Origin: Pseudomonas nitroreducens
GTDB taxonomy: Bacteria > Pseudomonadota > Gammaproteobacteria > Pseudomonadales > Pseudomonadaceae
DNA length: 64,000 nucleotides
Reading direction: 5' to 3'
Assembly (NCBI RefSeq): GCF_014204515.1
Contig: NZ_JACHLI010000002.1
Coordinates: 124,001 to 188,000 of the forward strand
The first letter of the stretch is position 1. Each line of letters opens with the position of its first letter. The notes under the pieces are model-generated. The model searched no databases. It worked only from the letters and a program-made list of their open reading frames with translations, and was not told where the DNA came from. A program made the position numbers and the translations under genes. Positions 24,319-33,208 of this stretch are shown here, piece after piece.

Positions 24319-24753
24319 CTAGAACGGCCCGCACTGCACCGCGCCCTGGAAATCGGTCTTCGCCACCAGCTTGCCGTCCTGGTCCGTCAGCAGCGCCAGC
24401 GCGCTGCGCAGCTGTGGGCGCAGTTCCAGCTGGTAGCGCTGGCCGGCGGCGAAGTCGTCGTAGGTCACCTTGACCCGGCAGGTCAGCTCCGCGGGTTCGC
24501 TCATCACGCCCATGCCGCCGCCGGCGGGCACTTCGTACTGGAAGCGCACCACCAGCTCATGCCGTCCCGGCGTCACCTGGTAGTAGCGGCCATCGTTCAC
24601 CGCCGTGCCGTCCAGCTTCTCGGCCATCAGCGTGCGCCCGGCGGCCGTGTAGAGGTCGACCCAGGCCATCTGCGGATCGTGGGCGGGCAGCGGGCTGGCG
24701 CAGCCGGCGAGCAGGGCGAGGCCCAGCGGTAGGGTCAGGGCAGTCAGGCGCAT
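24319..24753 (-). CDS. Hypothetical lipoprotein A
   Basis: This 144-residue protein has a lipobox at residues 15-18 (LAGC), so it is a lipoprotein. Motifs are MAWVDLYTAAGRTLMAEKLDG, then YYQVTPGRHELVVRFQYEV and CRVKVTYDDFAAGQRYQLEL. This beta-rich layout recalls PEGA-like surface domains but I do not recognise a named family. It is a paralogue of the next minus-strand gene upstream and probably co-transcribed with it (43-bp gap). Confidence 0.8.
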   Translation of the reverse strand: MRLTALTLPLGLALLAGCASPLPAHDPQMAWVDLYTAAGRTLMAEKLDGTAVNDGRYYQVTPGRHELVVRFQYEVPAGGGMGVMSEPAELTCRVKVTYDDFAAGQRYQLELRPQLRSALALLTDQDGKLVAKTDFQGAVQCGPF

Positions 24754-24796
24754 GGCGGATCACCTTGGCAGGGGCTGATCCCACAGCATACTCCGC

Positions 24797-25213
24797 TCAG
24801 GCCTTGGCGCAGCCCCGTTCGCGGCCACGGGCGATCTCGCCGCCCTGGGCATCGTAGAGCTTGGCCCAGGGGCGGAAGCCGATGCTGCCGGTCTCCAGGC
24901 GGTAGCGCTGGCCGGCGCTGAAGTCCTTGTACTGCACGGTCATCTCGCAATCGCGCCAGAGCGATTCGGCGACCGGGCCGATGTCCACCGGTTCGACCTG
25001 GAACTGGAAGCGCACGCGCAGCTCGTGGGAGCCGGGGTCGACCTCGAAGTAACGGGTGCTCGACCACTCCTTGCTGTCCACCTCCAGGGCCGCCAGATCG
25101 CTCTGGTTGTTGGTGTTCAGGTCTACCCAGGCCCGGTTCGGGTCGGGCTGGGGCATCAGCAGCGAACAGCCGCTCAGGGTGAGCAGGCCGGCAGGAATGA
25201 GGAGGGCGCGCAT
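24797..25213 (-). CDS. Hypothetical lipoprotein B, paralogue of lipoprotein A
   Basis: This 138-residue protein has a lipobox at residues 13-16 (LSGC). Shared positions with lipoprotein A include RAWVDLNT, YFEVDPGSHELRVRFQFQV, and CEMTVQYKDFSAGQRYRLE. The pair arose by tandem duplication. It is divergent from a metallopeptidase lipoprotein across 64 bp. Neighbouring P. aeruginosa genes of similar type are also uncharacterised. No function is inferred. Confidence 0.8.
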   Translation of the reverse strand: MRALLIPAGLLTLSGCSLLMPQPDPNRAWVDLNTNNQSDLAALEVDSKEWSSTRYFEVDPGSHELRVRFQFQVEPVDIGPVAESLWRDCEMTVQYKDFSAGQRYRLETGSIGFRPWAKLYDAQGGEIARGRERGCAKA

Positions 25214-25277
25214 CGGGTTGGCTCCTGGGTCGAGGGGGCGGCAGCGGGCGGGCCAGGCCCTGTGCTATGTTCCGCGC

Positions 25278-26369
25278 ATGCCCTTCCGCCTTCTTATCCC
25301 GACACTCGACCGCCGCCTGTGCCGCTGGGTTCCCTGCCTGGCCATCTGGGCGCTGAGCGGTTGTTCCACGGTGAGCTACTACACGCAATTGGCCGATGGC
25401 CAGGTACGCCTGCTGGCTGCCCGCGAACCGGTGGCCGCGGTGGTCGCCGACCCCAGCCGCGACCCCGCGCTGCGCCAGCGCCTGGAGCTGTCCCAGGAGG
25501 CGCGCACCTTCGCCAGCGCCGAGCTGGGCCTGCCGGACAACCGCAGCTATCGCCTGTACGCCGATATCCATCGGCCCAATGTGGTGTGGAACGTGTTCGC
25601 CACGCCGGAGCTGTCGCTGCAGCCGCTGACCCACTGCTTCCCCATCGCCGGTTGCGTGGCCTACCGCGGCTACTACGGCGCCGAGGGGGCGCAGGCCGAG
25701 GCGAAGCGCCTGAAAGCGGAAGGCTGGGACGTCTACGTCGGCGGGGTGGAGGCCTATTCCACCCTTGGCTGGTTCGACGATCCGATCCTCAGCAGCATGC
25801 TGGGCTGGGGCGACCAGCGCCTGGCGGAGACCATCTTCCACGAGCTGGCGCACCAGAAGTTCTACCTGCCCGGCGACACCGCCTTCAACGAGTCCTACGC
25901 CTCCTTCGTCGAGGCCGAGGGCGGCCGCCGCTGGCGCGCGGCGCGCCGTCTGCCGGATGAATCGCCGTTGCTGGCCGAGCAGCGCAAGCGCTTCACCCAA
26001 CTGGTACTGGATACCCGCGAGCGCCTGCAGGCGCTCTACGCCAGCCCGCGCAGCGACGCGGAAAAGCGCGCCGGCAAGGCTGCCGAATTCGAGCGCCTGC
26101 GCCATGAGTACGCGCAGGTTCGCGATGAGGAATGGGGTGGCAAGGCGCCCTTCGACGCCTGGGTCAACGGCCCGCTGAACAACGCCAAGCTGCTGCCCTT
26201 CGGCCTGTACGACCAGTGGGTGCCGGCGTTTGCCGCGCTGTTCCAGCAGGTCGGCGGCAACTGGCCGGCGTTCTATGCGCGGGTGGAAAAGCTCGGCGCG
26301 CTGCCGTCGGCTGAGCGCAAGGCGGCGCTGGAGAAACTGAAGGCGGGTGGATTCGTCGACTTCCGCTGA
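25278..26369 (+). CDS. Predicted zinc aminopeptidase lipoprotein (PF10023 family)
   Basis: This 363-residue protein has a signal peptide with a lipobox (ALSGC, cysteine near residue 29). The family start TVSYYTQLADGQVRLLAAREPV follows. The zinc motif HELAHQ (HExxH) appears near residue 190 with downstream glutamate in NESYASFVEAEG. The family is annotated as predicted aminopeptidase. No experimental substrate is known to me. The short start at 25278 (MPFRLLIP) gives a proper signal peptide; longer frames overlap the divergent lipoprotein gene. Confidence 0.9.
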   Translation: MPFRLLIPTLDRRLCRWVPCLAIWALSGCSTVSYYTQLADGQVRLLAAREPVAAVVADPSRDPALRQRLELSQEARTFASAELGLPDNRSYRLYADIHRPNVVWNVFATPELSLQPLTHCFPIAGCVAYRGYYGAEGAQAEAKRLKAEGWDVYVGGVEAYSTLGWFDDPILSSMLGWGDQRLAETIFHELAHQKFYLPGDTAFNESYASFVEAEGGRRWRAARRLPDESPLLAEQRKRFTQLVLDTRERLQALYASPRSDAEKRAGKAAEFERLRHEYAQVRDEEWGGKAPFDAWVNGPLNNAKLLPFGLYDQWVPAFAALFQQVGGNWPAFYARVEKLGALPSAERKAALEKLKAGGFVDFR

Positions 26370-26384
26370 GCCCTGCGTGGGGCT

Positions 26385-26470
26385 GGTTCGCGAGCAAGCT
26401 CGCTCCTACGAAAAGCGGCCCGGCACTGATCTGTAGGAGTGAGGGGGACGCCACGTTATTGCTCGCGAAC
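26385..26470. repeat. REP-type palindromes (family A), second one with enlarged loop
   Basis: The first unit, 26385-26412, is intact. The second, 26432-26470, begins TGTAGGAGTGAG and ends GCTCGCGAAC, but has GGGGGACGCCACGTTATT between, so the usual central TT is replaced by about 17 bp. Confidence 0.7.
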
Positions 26471-26499
26471 CGCCCAGCGCCGATATCTCCCTGTAGCGA

Positions 26500-26570
26500 G
26501 TAGGGCGAATAACGCCTCGGGCGTTATCCGCCGTCACGGCGGATGAAGCGTTCCGCTTCATGCGCCCTAC
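26500..26570. repeat. Family D palindrome, copy 2
   Basis: Ends GTAGGGCGAATAACGCC and TTCATGCGCCCTAC; inner arms GCGTTATCCGCCG and CGGCGGATGAAGCG. Compared with 17391-17464 the right arm has changed from GATAACC to GATGAAG. Confidence 0.82.
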
Positions 26571-26603
26571 GGTCTGGAGGGAACTCTTGTTGCGCGGGTC
26601 TGC

Positions 26604-26748
26604 CCTCACCCCAGCCCTCTCCCAGGGGGAGAGGGGGCCGTTCGGCGGGGTTGGGGATATCGGAGTCAGCCGGCGAGCGCCGAACTTTCAAAGCGCTCGG
26701 AACAGTCCCCTCTCCCCGCGGGAGAGGGTTAGGGTTAGGGTGAGGGGG
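26604..26748. repeat. Family C paired-hairpin element, copy 3
   Basis: Full copy with the internal tract AGTCAGCCGGCGAGCGCC and TTTCAAAGCGCTCGG. The right end has the heptamer TTAGGGT twice before GAGGGGG. With the other repeats it fills the 462-bp gap between convergent genes. Confidence 0.85.
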
Positions 26749-26831
26749 CGGCCCTCGCGCGGAGTCCCTGCAGGAACGGTCCGTGTTCTATGGGCGCATA
26801 GGGACGCGCTCCTACAGCGAACCCTGCGTCC

Positions 26832-28265
26832 TTAAACCCGCTCCACCCCCGGCATCTTCCACTCCCCGCCCACCACTTTCTGCTCCGGCCCGTAGAGGCG
26901 CAGGATGACGTTGAATGGTCCCTGCTGCGTCGACGGCAGCCAGTTGGCCTGTTGCGCCTGGCCGGGCGAATCGGCCTGGATGTACAGCGTCACACCGCCG
27001 TCGGCATCGCGCACCAGCGGGTCGCGGCTGCTCAGGCAGTAGCGCTGGATGGGGTTGTCCACCAGTTGGCGGTCCGGCAGGTCGTAGAGGGTGATCGACC
27101 AGAACTCCTTCGCCGGTGGCAGCGCGCCCGGCGGGAAGTGCAGGCGGTAACGCTGGCCGCCCAGCAGCGGTTGCTGGCTAAGGTCGCTGCGGGTGCCGAA
27201 GTAGATCGCTTCTTCCACGCTGTTGCCGTAGATGCCGCTGGCGGCCGCTGCCGCACGGCTGAGGTAGTCGTTGTGCATCGCCGCGCGGCTGCCGAACAGG
27301 CCGGCGGAAGAGCGCAGCGTCGCACCCTTGGCCTTGAGTTCGGCCACGGCCTGGCCGATGCCTGCCCCCAGCGTCTGGCGTTGCTCCGGGCTTAAAGCCG
27401 TCGGATCGAACGCCATCCCCGCGCCGATGCCGACGCGGGCGAAGCGCTGGCGCAGCTCCACCTCGCTCGGGTCCACCGGGCAGAAGGCGAGAATCTGGTT
27501 CAGGTGGGGGATGAATGCCGGCCCCAGGTCGCGCGGGTATTCCCAGGGCATCCAGGCGACGGCAGGTGCCGCCGCCGGAGCCGGGTGACCGGCGAACTCG
27601 TGCAGCGGGCGCAGCCGATACTGCTGCTGCAACTCGCGCACGGCTGGCAGGTCGTTGGCGTCGCGCAGGCCGGTGCGGCCGAGAATCATGGCGATCTGTG
27701 TCTCGCTGCGCAGCACCTGGCGGATGCCGGGCGGCGTCTCGCCGGTCCAGTCCGGCCCGGCGATCAGGTAGTCGCCCGCCTCACGGCCGGTGGACAGCAC
27801 GCCGACGTAGCCGAAGTTGAAGGTGTACTGGTCCACCAACTGGTGCACGTAGTAGCGGTCCGCAGCCACTGCCGGCACGCTGAGCACCCAGGGCTCGGCG
27901 CGCAGGTCGAGCCAGGCCCAGGAGTAGGGCGTGTCGTTGTTCGGCGTGACGATGTCGCGGTTCTTCGGCGTGAACAGTTCGCTGTAGTGGCGGAACACCC
28001 CGAAGCCGCCGACGTACTCCGGCGACTGCGCATCCAGCGCCTGTTTGTGCAGGGTCTGGTAGTGCATCAGCATCGGGTAGGCGTAGATCCACGCCTGGCG
28101 GATGATTTCCTGGTCGATGGTTTCCTGGAACACTTTCGGGTCGCTCTCCACTGCGGGCTTCAACTCGGTTGCGGCGGCCAGCAGCCAGTCGGGTGCGCAA
28201 CCCAGGCCGAAGCCGAGCGCACCGCTGGCGCCGAGGAAACGGCGGCGGTTGATAGTCGGGTTCAC
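26832..28265 (-). CDS. DUF1254/DUF1214 protein with Tat signal
   Basis: This 477-residue protein begins MNPTINRRRFLGASGALGFG (GTG start), a twin-arginine signal, so it is exported folded to the periplasm. A DUF1254 domain follows (RDIVTPNNDTPYSWAWLDLRAEPWVLSVPA near residue 110) and a C-terminal DUF1214 domain (FWSITLYDLPDRQLVDNPIQRYCL). The GTG at 28265 is chosen because AAGGAATAACC, formed at the stop of the upstream gene, precedes it. It is linked to the next DUF1254 gene with only 2 bp between stop and start. Biochemical function is unknown. Confidence 0.88.
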   Translation of the reverse strand: MNPTINRRRFLGASGALGFGLGCAPDWLLAAATELKPAVESDPKVFQETIDQEIIRQAWIYAYPMLMHYQTLHKQALDAQSPEYVGGFGVFRHYSELFTPKNRDIVTPNNDTPYSWAWLDLRAEPWVLSVPAVAADRYYVHQLVDQYTFNFGYVGVLSTGREAGDYLIAGPDWTGETPPGIRQVLRSETQIAMILGRTGLRDANDLPAVRELQQQYRLRPLHEFAGHPAPAAAPAVAWMPWEYPRDLGPAFIPHLNQILAFCPVDPSEVELRQRFARVGIGAGMAFDPTALSPEQRQTLGAGIGQAVAELKAKGATLRSSAGLFGSRAAMHNDYLSRAAAAASGIYGNSVEEAIYFGTRSDLSQQPLLGGQRYRLHFPPGALPPAKEFWSITLYDLPDRQLVDNPIQRYCLSSRDPLVRDADGGVTLYIQADSPGQAQQANWLPSTQQGPFNVILRLYGPEQKVVGGEWKMPGVERV

Positions 28266-28267
28266 GG

Positions 28268-29626
28268 TTATTCCTTGGCGGCGACGGGCTGGCTGGCGAC
28301 GGGTTGCACGGCTGGTGGCAGGTACTGGCCCTTGAGTGCTTTCTCCTGCGGCAGGTACATGCGCAGGATCAGGTTGAACGGCCCTGGCGGCGCAGGCAGC
28401 CAATTGTCGGTGGTGGACGGCTGGGCGTGCTGGATGCTCAGGGTCAGGCCGCCGTCAGCGTCCCTTTTCAACCCGCCTCCGCTGTTGAGCGTGTAGCGAT
28501 TGAGCGGGTTGGCCGAGAGCATCTGCGTCTTGCTGTCGTACAGGGTGATCGACCAGAAGGCGTCCACCGGCGGCAACTGGTCCGGGGCGAAGTGCAGGCG
28601 GTAGGAGCGCCCGCCTTCCAGGGGCTGGCCGGTGGCATCGACGCGGGTGAGCGGGTACATCGCCTCGGCCGGGTCGTTGGCGTAGAGGTACTTCCAGGCC
28701 ACCGCCGAGCGGGTCAGATCGTCGCTGCCGTAGTGGCCGATGTTGGTGGGCGAGTTCTGCCAGCCATTGACCGGCGCGGCGAAGCGTTCGGTCGCCGCGA
28801 GGATCTTCTCGCGGCCGGCCTCGGCGCCCTGCCGGACGGCCTGGGCGACGTCCGCCGGCAACTGCGAGGCGTCGAACGGCTTGCCGGTGCCCACGCCGAT
28901 CTGCGCGAACTGCTGCAGGCGCTGTTGCTCTTCCGGGCTCCAGGCATGCCAGGCGGAGAGCCCGTTGAAGTCGATGAAGGCATTCTCCGCCGGGCCTTCC
29001 TTGGTCGGCTGGTACGCCGGCACGTCCATCTTGTGCGGCAGCAGCGTCGGTTGGGTGCTGCGCAGCTTGTAGCCGTCCATCACGGCCTTGGCGGCATCGA
29101 TGTCGGCCTCGCCTTCCACGGCGGTGCGGCCGAGCAGGAAGACGATGCGGCTGGGCGAGCGGACCACCTGGCCGTTGAAGCCGTCCGGCTTCTGCCCGTC
29201 CCAGTCGGGGCCGGCGATCAGGAAGCTGCCGGCGTTGCGGCCGGTGGCGCGGGTGCCGATGTAGTCGAGGTTGTTGGTGCGCATGTCGATCAGCTGGAAG
29301 CTGTAGTAACGCTGCGGCACCGCCGGCACGCTGAGTACCACCGGGTGTTCGCGCAGGTCGAGCAGGGCGTAGGAGTACAGCGTGTCGTTGTTCGGTGAGA
29401 CCACGGTGCGGTCGTCCGGGCCGAGCAGCGTGGTCTTGTTGTACAGGTAGTTCACCGGCAGCTTGGCGGCGAGCGCCTGCAGGGTCTTGCCGTGCTCGGC
29501 GGTGGCGAAGCTGAACAGGTAGGCCTGCTCGGCGAGGTCGCGAGCCTCCTGCGGCGTTGGCGTGGCGGCCCAGGCGTGGCCGGCGAACAGGGGAAGCAGC
29601 GCGAGAGCGGGCAGCCAGTGGCGCAT
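28268..29626 (-). CDS. DUF1254/DUF1214 protein with Sec signal
   Basis: This 452-residue protein has a signal peptide (MRHWLPALALLPLFAGHAWA) cleaved before ATPTPQEARDLAEQAYLFSF. It shares the motif RTVVSPNNDTLYSYALLDLREHPVVLSVPA and the C-terminal FWSITLYDSKTQMLSANPLNRY with its neighbour, yet uses a Sec rather than Tat signal. ATG at 29626 follows GAGGAACACCTC. It is probably the first gene of a two-gene operon. The domains occur widely in soil bacteria with no firm role. Confidence 0.88.
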   Translation of the reverse strand: MRHWLPALALLPLFAGHAWAATPTPQEARDLAEQAYLFSFATAEHGKTLQALAAKLPVNYLYNKTTLLGPDDRTVVSPNNDTLYSYALLDLREHPVVLSVPAVPQRYYSFQLIDMRTNNLDYIGTRATGRNAGSFLIAGPDWDGQKPDGFNGQVVRSPSRIVFLLGRTAVEGEADIDAAKAVMDGYKLRSTQPTLLPHKMDVPAYQPTKEGPAENAFIDFNGLSAWHAWSPEEQQRLQQFAQIGVGTGKPFDASQLPADVAQAVRQGAEAGREKILAATERFAAPVNGWQNSPTNIGHYGSDDLTRSAVAWKYLYANDPAEAMYPLTRVDATGQPLEGGRSYRLHFAPDQLPPVDAFWSITLYDSKTQMLSANPLNRYTLNSGGGLKRDADGGLTLSIQHAQPSTTDNWLPAPPGPFNLILRMYLPQEKALKGQYLPPAVQPVASQPVAAKE

Positions 29627-29794
29627 GAGGTGTTCCTCGTTGTTCTTGTTGTATCTCGGGTTGAGGGCGCGGGCCGGCGCCGTCGCACGGGCAGTCGCGC
29701 GACCACCGACACCGGACCTGCGCCCAGAGTGCGCCAACCGGCGATGCGCGCGGTTAGCGCCAGCGGACAGAAAACGATCAGGCGGGGCGGCGGA

Positions 29795-31318
29795 TCACTC
29801 CGCCGCGTCGGGGCTGTGCAGGGGCAAGTCTAGTTGCACCCGGCGGCGCAGCCAGGGGCTGGGCCGGTAGCGCGCCTCGCCGTAGCAGGCCTGCAGGCCC
29901 TGGAGGATGGTGAGGATGCGCGCCGCGCCATAGTGCTCGCCGAACGCCAGCGGGCCCAGCGGATAGCCCAGCGCCAGTTGCACCGCACGGTCCAGCGTCA
30001 CTGGTGTGGCGATGCCGCGCTGGGCGATCTCGCCGCCGAGATTGACGATGCCGGCGACGATGCGCTGGCTGATGAAGCCGGGCGAGTCGTTGATCACTTC
30101 CACCGGCACGCCGTCGCTGCCCAGCGCCTGGCGCGCCTGGGCTTCCAGTGCCGGGTCGAGCGCCGGCTGGCGCATCAGCACGCGGCGGCGGTCCAGTTCG
30201 GTGAAGGTTTCCAGCGCCAGGCTGCGTTCGGGTGGCAGGCCGAGGGCGTCGATGCGCGTGCTGGCGTCCACGCCCAGCGGGGTAACCAGACAGATGGCGC
30301 GGGACGACGGCGCTTCGCCGGTCTCCAGCACCACGCCGCCGAGGGTGAGGATCGCCGCCACGCGGTGGCGCAGCTCCGGGTCCTGGCTGTCGAGCCAGTA
30401 GGGGCGATTGAGCAGCACGCTGTCGTGCTGCTGCTCGGGCTCGTGAACCTGCTGGCCGTCGCGGTAGCGGTAGAAGCCCTCGCCCGTCTTGCGACCCAGC
30501 AGGCCGCCGGCGACCCGCTGCGCGGCCAGGGCCGAAGGGGTGTAGCGCGGGTCCTGGTAGAACTGCTGGTAGAGCGATTCCATCACCGCGTGGGAGACGT
30601 CCAGGCCGGTCAGGTCGAGCAGCTCGAAGGGCCCCATGCGGAAGCCCACGCCGTCGCGCAGGATGCGGTCGATCTGCGCCGGGCTGGCGATGCCTTCGCC
30701 GAGGATGCGCAGCGCCTCGGTGCTGAAGGCCCGGCCAGCATGGTTGACGATGAAGCCGGGGCTGTCCGGCGACACTGCCGGGAAGTGCCCGGCCTGCTCC
30801 GCCAGGCGGCTCAGACGGCGCACCACCGATTCGTCGGTGAGCTGGCCGCGGACCACCTCGACGATGCGCATCAGCGTCACCGGGTTGAAGAAGTGGAAGC
30901 CGGCGACCCGCTGCGGATGCTGGCAGCGCGCGGCGATGCGGGTGACCGACAGCGACGAGGTATTGCTCGCCAGCACGGCGTCCGGCGCCGCGCGTTTTTC
31001 CAGCTCGGCGAGCAGCGCCTGCTTGGCGCCGAGGTCCTCGACGATGGCTTCGATCAGCAGGTCGCAGTCGGCCAGCTCGTCCAGGCTGTGGGTCGGCAGC
31101 AGGCGCTGCATCGTCGCCGCGAGCGCGTCGGGGGCGAGCCTGCCCTTGGCGACCGCGCGCTCCAGCAGCTCGCGGTTGAAGGCCAGCGCCTGCTCCACGG
31201 TCTGCGGGGTGCTGTCGTACAGCCGCACCGGCAGACCGGCGCTGGCGAACAGCTGGGCAATGCCGCGGCCCATGGCCCCGGCGCCGATCACGCCGATACG
31301 GTGGAAGGACTCGGTCAT
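29795..31318 (-). CDS. 3-hydroxyacyl-CoA dehydrogenase, PaaH type
   Basis: This 507-residue NAD-dependent enzyme oxidises 3-hydroxyacyl-CoA to 3-ketoacyl-CoA. The Rossmann start IGVIGAGAMGRGIAQLFASAG is at residues 8-28. SNTSSLSV, the FHFFNPVTLMRIVEVV catalytic histidine-asparagine region, and DSPGFIVNHAGRAF follow. Two C-terminal dimerisation domains are present, the second with NDSPGFISQRI, which matches PaaH-type length. ATG 31318 is chosen by family alignment, as no strong ribosome site is seen. It is 47 bp after the acyl-CoA synthetase and probably in its operon. Confidence 0.93.
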   Translation of the reverse strand: MTESFHRIGVIGAGAMGRGIAQLFASAGLPVRLYDSTPQTVEQALAFNRELLERAVAKGRLAPDALAATMQRLLPTHSLDELADCDLLIEAIVEDLGAKQALLAELEKRAAPDAVLASNTSSLSVTRIAARCQHPQRVAGFHFFNPVTLMRIVEVVRGQLTDESVVRRLSRLAEQAGHFPAVSPDSPGFIVNHAGRAFSTEALRILGEGIASPAQIDRILRDGVGFRMGPFELLDLTGLDVSHAVMESLYQQFYQDPRYTPSALAAQRVAGGLLGRKTGEGFYRYRDGQQVHEPEQQHDSVLLNRPYWLDSQDPELRHRVAAILTLGGVVLETGEAPSSRAICLVTPLGVDASTRIDALGLPPERSLALETFTELDRRRVLMRQPALDPALEAQARQALGSDGVPVEVINDSPGFISQRIVAGIVNLGGEIAQRGIATPVTLDRAVQLALGYPLGPLAFGEHYGAARILTILQGLQACYGEARYRPSPWLRRRVQLDLPLHSPDAAE

Positions 31319-31365
31319 GCTGCGGGTCTCGTCGTGCGTACCTGCATCAACCATAGACGCTGTGC

Positions 31366-32997
31366 TCACACGGTGGACCTCTTCGCCAGCTCCAGGTCGC
31401 GCAGCTGGCGGCGCAGCAGCTTGCCGACACTGGTCTTGGGCAACTCGTCGAGCACCTCGACGAAGCTCGGCACCTTGTAGCCGGTGAGGTGCTCGCGGCA
31501 GTGGGCGATGATCTGCGCCGGCGCCAGCGACGCGTCCTTGAGGCTGACGAACAGCTTCACCGATTCGCCCTTGCGCTCGTCCGGCACGCCGATCGCTATG
31601 CACTCGCGCACGCCGGGATGGCGCATCACCGCATCTTCCACCTCGTTGGGGAACACGTTGAAGCCTGAGACCAGGATCATGTCTTTCTTGCGGTCGACGA
31701 TCTTCAGCATGCCGTTGGCGTCCAGTTCGGCAATGTCGCCGGTCTTCAGCCAGCCGTCGGCGGTCAGCACCTGGGCACTTTCCTCAGGGCGCTGCCAGTA
31801 GCCCTGCATCACCTGCGGGCCGCGCAGCCAGAGCTCGCCGGGCTGGTCGGGGCCGGTGTCGTTGCCCTCCTCGTCCACTGTGCGCAGCTCGGTGTCCACC
31901 AGCGCCTGGCCGACGTAGCCCTCGCGGTACGGGCTGAGCAAGGTGCCTGTGGAGACGACGGGCGACGCCTCGGTCAGCCCGAAGCCTTCACGCACCGGCG
32001 CGCCGGTCAGCGCTTCCCAGCGCCGGCCCACTTCGCGGTTCAGCGGCGCGCCGCCGGAGGTCACCCATTTGAGGTGGCTGAAGTCGATGCTGGGGAACTC
32101 GGGGTGGTTCATCAGGCCGACGAACAGCGTGTTGATCCCGCTCATCAGGGTGAAGGGATAGCGGCGCATGGCGCCGAGGATTTCGTCGAGGTTGCGGCCG
32201 TCGCGGATGAACACCGTGTGCAGGCCCATGCCCACCGAGGACAGCAGGTTCGTCGAGAAGGCCATGATGTGGTACAGCGGCAGCGGCGCGATGCGCACGT
32301 CGGTGGCCGGCTCCAGCAGGCCGGGGCGCAGGAACAGCTCCAGGGTCTGCACCACGTTGGCGATCAGGCTGCGGTGGCTGAGCATCGCGCCCTTGGAGAC
32401 ACCGGTGGTGCCGCCGGTGTATTGCAGCAGCGCGAGGCGATCCAGGCCCGGCTCGCTGTCCACCGGCGGCGCCTCGGCGCCCAGGCGCAGGGCATGCTGG
32501 AAGCGGGTGCAGTCGGCGTCGTCGCAGTCGAGTTGCGGGCGCTCCATGTCGTCGATGGAGGTCAGCAATACCTGGTGTACCTCGCTGTGCGCCTGCACGC
32601 CGCGCAGCAGCGGCAGCAGGCGGTCGAGCAGCAGCACGGCGCTGGCGCCGGAGTCGGCCAGCTGGTGGCGCAGTTCGCTGGCGGTGTATTGCGGATTGGT
32701 GTTCACCAGCACCACGCCGGCCTTCAGCGCGCCGAAGGTGGCGATGGGGTACTGCAGGGAGTTGGGCAGCATCAGCGCCAGGCGATCACCGGGTTGCAGG
32801 CCGGCATGGTGGCGCAGGTAGCGGGCGAAGGCGTCGGCCTGGCGTTCCAGCTCGGCGAAGGTGAGGTGGCTGTCGCCGCAGGAGAAGGCCTGGCGCTGGG
32901 GAAATTCGTGGCAGGCGTGGCGCAGCAGGTCGTGGAGATTCTCGTAGCTGTGGCGGGCGATCTCGCGGGCCACGTGGCCGGAGGGTTGAGCAGACAT
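31366..32997 (-). CDS. Acyl-CoA synthetase (AMP-forming, FadD-like)
   Basis: This 543-residue enzyme activates a carboxylic acid to its CoA ester with ATP. It has the AMP-binding P-loop LQYTGGTTGVSKGAMLSH, GFGLTEASPVVS, the hinge and C-terminal ELDANGMLKIVDRKKDMILVSG interrupted here by eye, and the catalytic lysine near the end (KTSVGKLLRRQL). It resembles long-chain FadD enzymes but substrate is not decided by sequence. It is divergent from an IclR regulator, with a proposed operator just before its start (33051-33067). Confidence 0.93.
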   Translation of the reverse strand: MSAQPSGHVAREIARHSYENLHDLLRHACHEFPQRQAFSCGDSHLTFAELERQADAFARYLRHHAGLQPGDRLALMLPNSLQYPIATFGALKAGVVLVNTNPQYTASELRHQLADSGASAVLLLDRLLPLLRGVQAHSEVHQVLLTSIDDMERPQLDCDDADCTRFQHALRLGAEAPPVDSEPGLDRLALLQYTGGTTGVSKGAMLSHRSLIANVVQTLELFLRPGLLEPATDVRIAPLPLYHIMAFSTNLLSSVGMGLHTVFIRDGRNLDEILGAMRRYPFTLMSGINTLFVGLMNHPEFPSIDFSHLKWVTSGGAPLNREVGRRWEALTGAPVREGFGLTEASPVVSTGTLLSPYREGYVGQALVDTELRTVDEEGNDTGPDQPGELWLRGPQVMQGYWQRPEESAQVLTADGWLKTGDIAELDANGMLKIVDRKKDMILVSGFNVFPNEVEDAVMRHPGVRECIAIGVPDERKGESVKLFVSLKDASLAPAQIIAHCREHLTGYKVPSFVEVLDELPKTSVGKLLRRQLRDLELAKRSTV

Positions 32998-33050
32998 CGA
33001 CTTCTCCGTTTCTTTCTCGAGCCTTTACTGGCTCTGGATTCGAATTGTTG

Positions 33051-33067
33051 TTCTGCACAGCGAAACA
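33051..33067. promoter_or_regulatory. Proposed IclR operator before the acyl-CoA synthetase gene
   Basis: TTCTGCACAGCGAAACA, an imperfect palindrome (TTC-GC arms), lies between the divergent synthetase and IclR genes, 54 bp upstream of the synthetase ATG. The same sequence with one change is found inverted at 38779-38795 before the beta-oxidation operon. Confidence 0.55.
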
Positions 33068-33208
33068 TCGTGTCGAAATCGATGGTATGCGATAGGCTAG
33101 TCCGGCGCAACGAGCACACGCGGACCGCTGCGGGGCGACAGGGCTATCTGCTATCGTTCGCCCGCGCCGCGCGTGGCGCCGCAACAGCATTCCCCCGCCC
33201 GAGGCCCC

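Noticed and set aside
26370..26831. Possible insertion sequence between the peptidase and DUF1254 genes
   Set aside because: No transposase frame is present; the region is explained by family A, D and C repeats.
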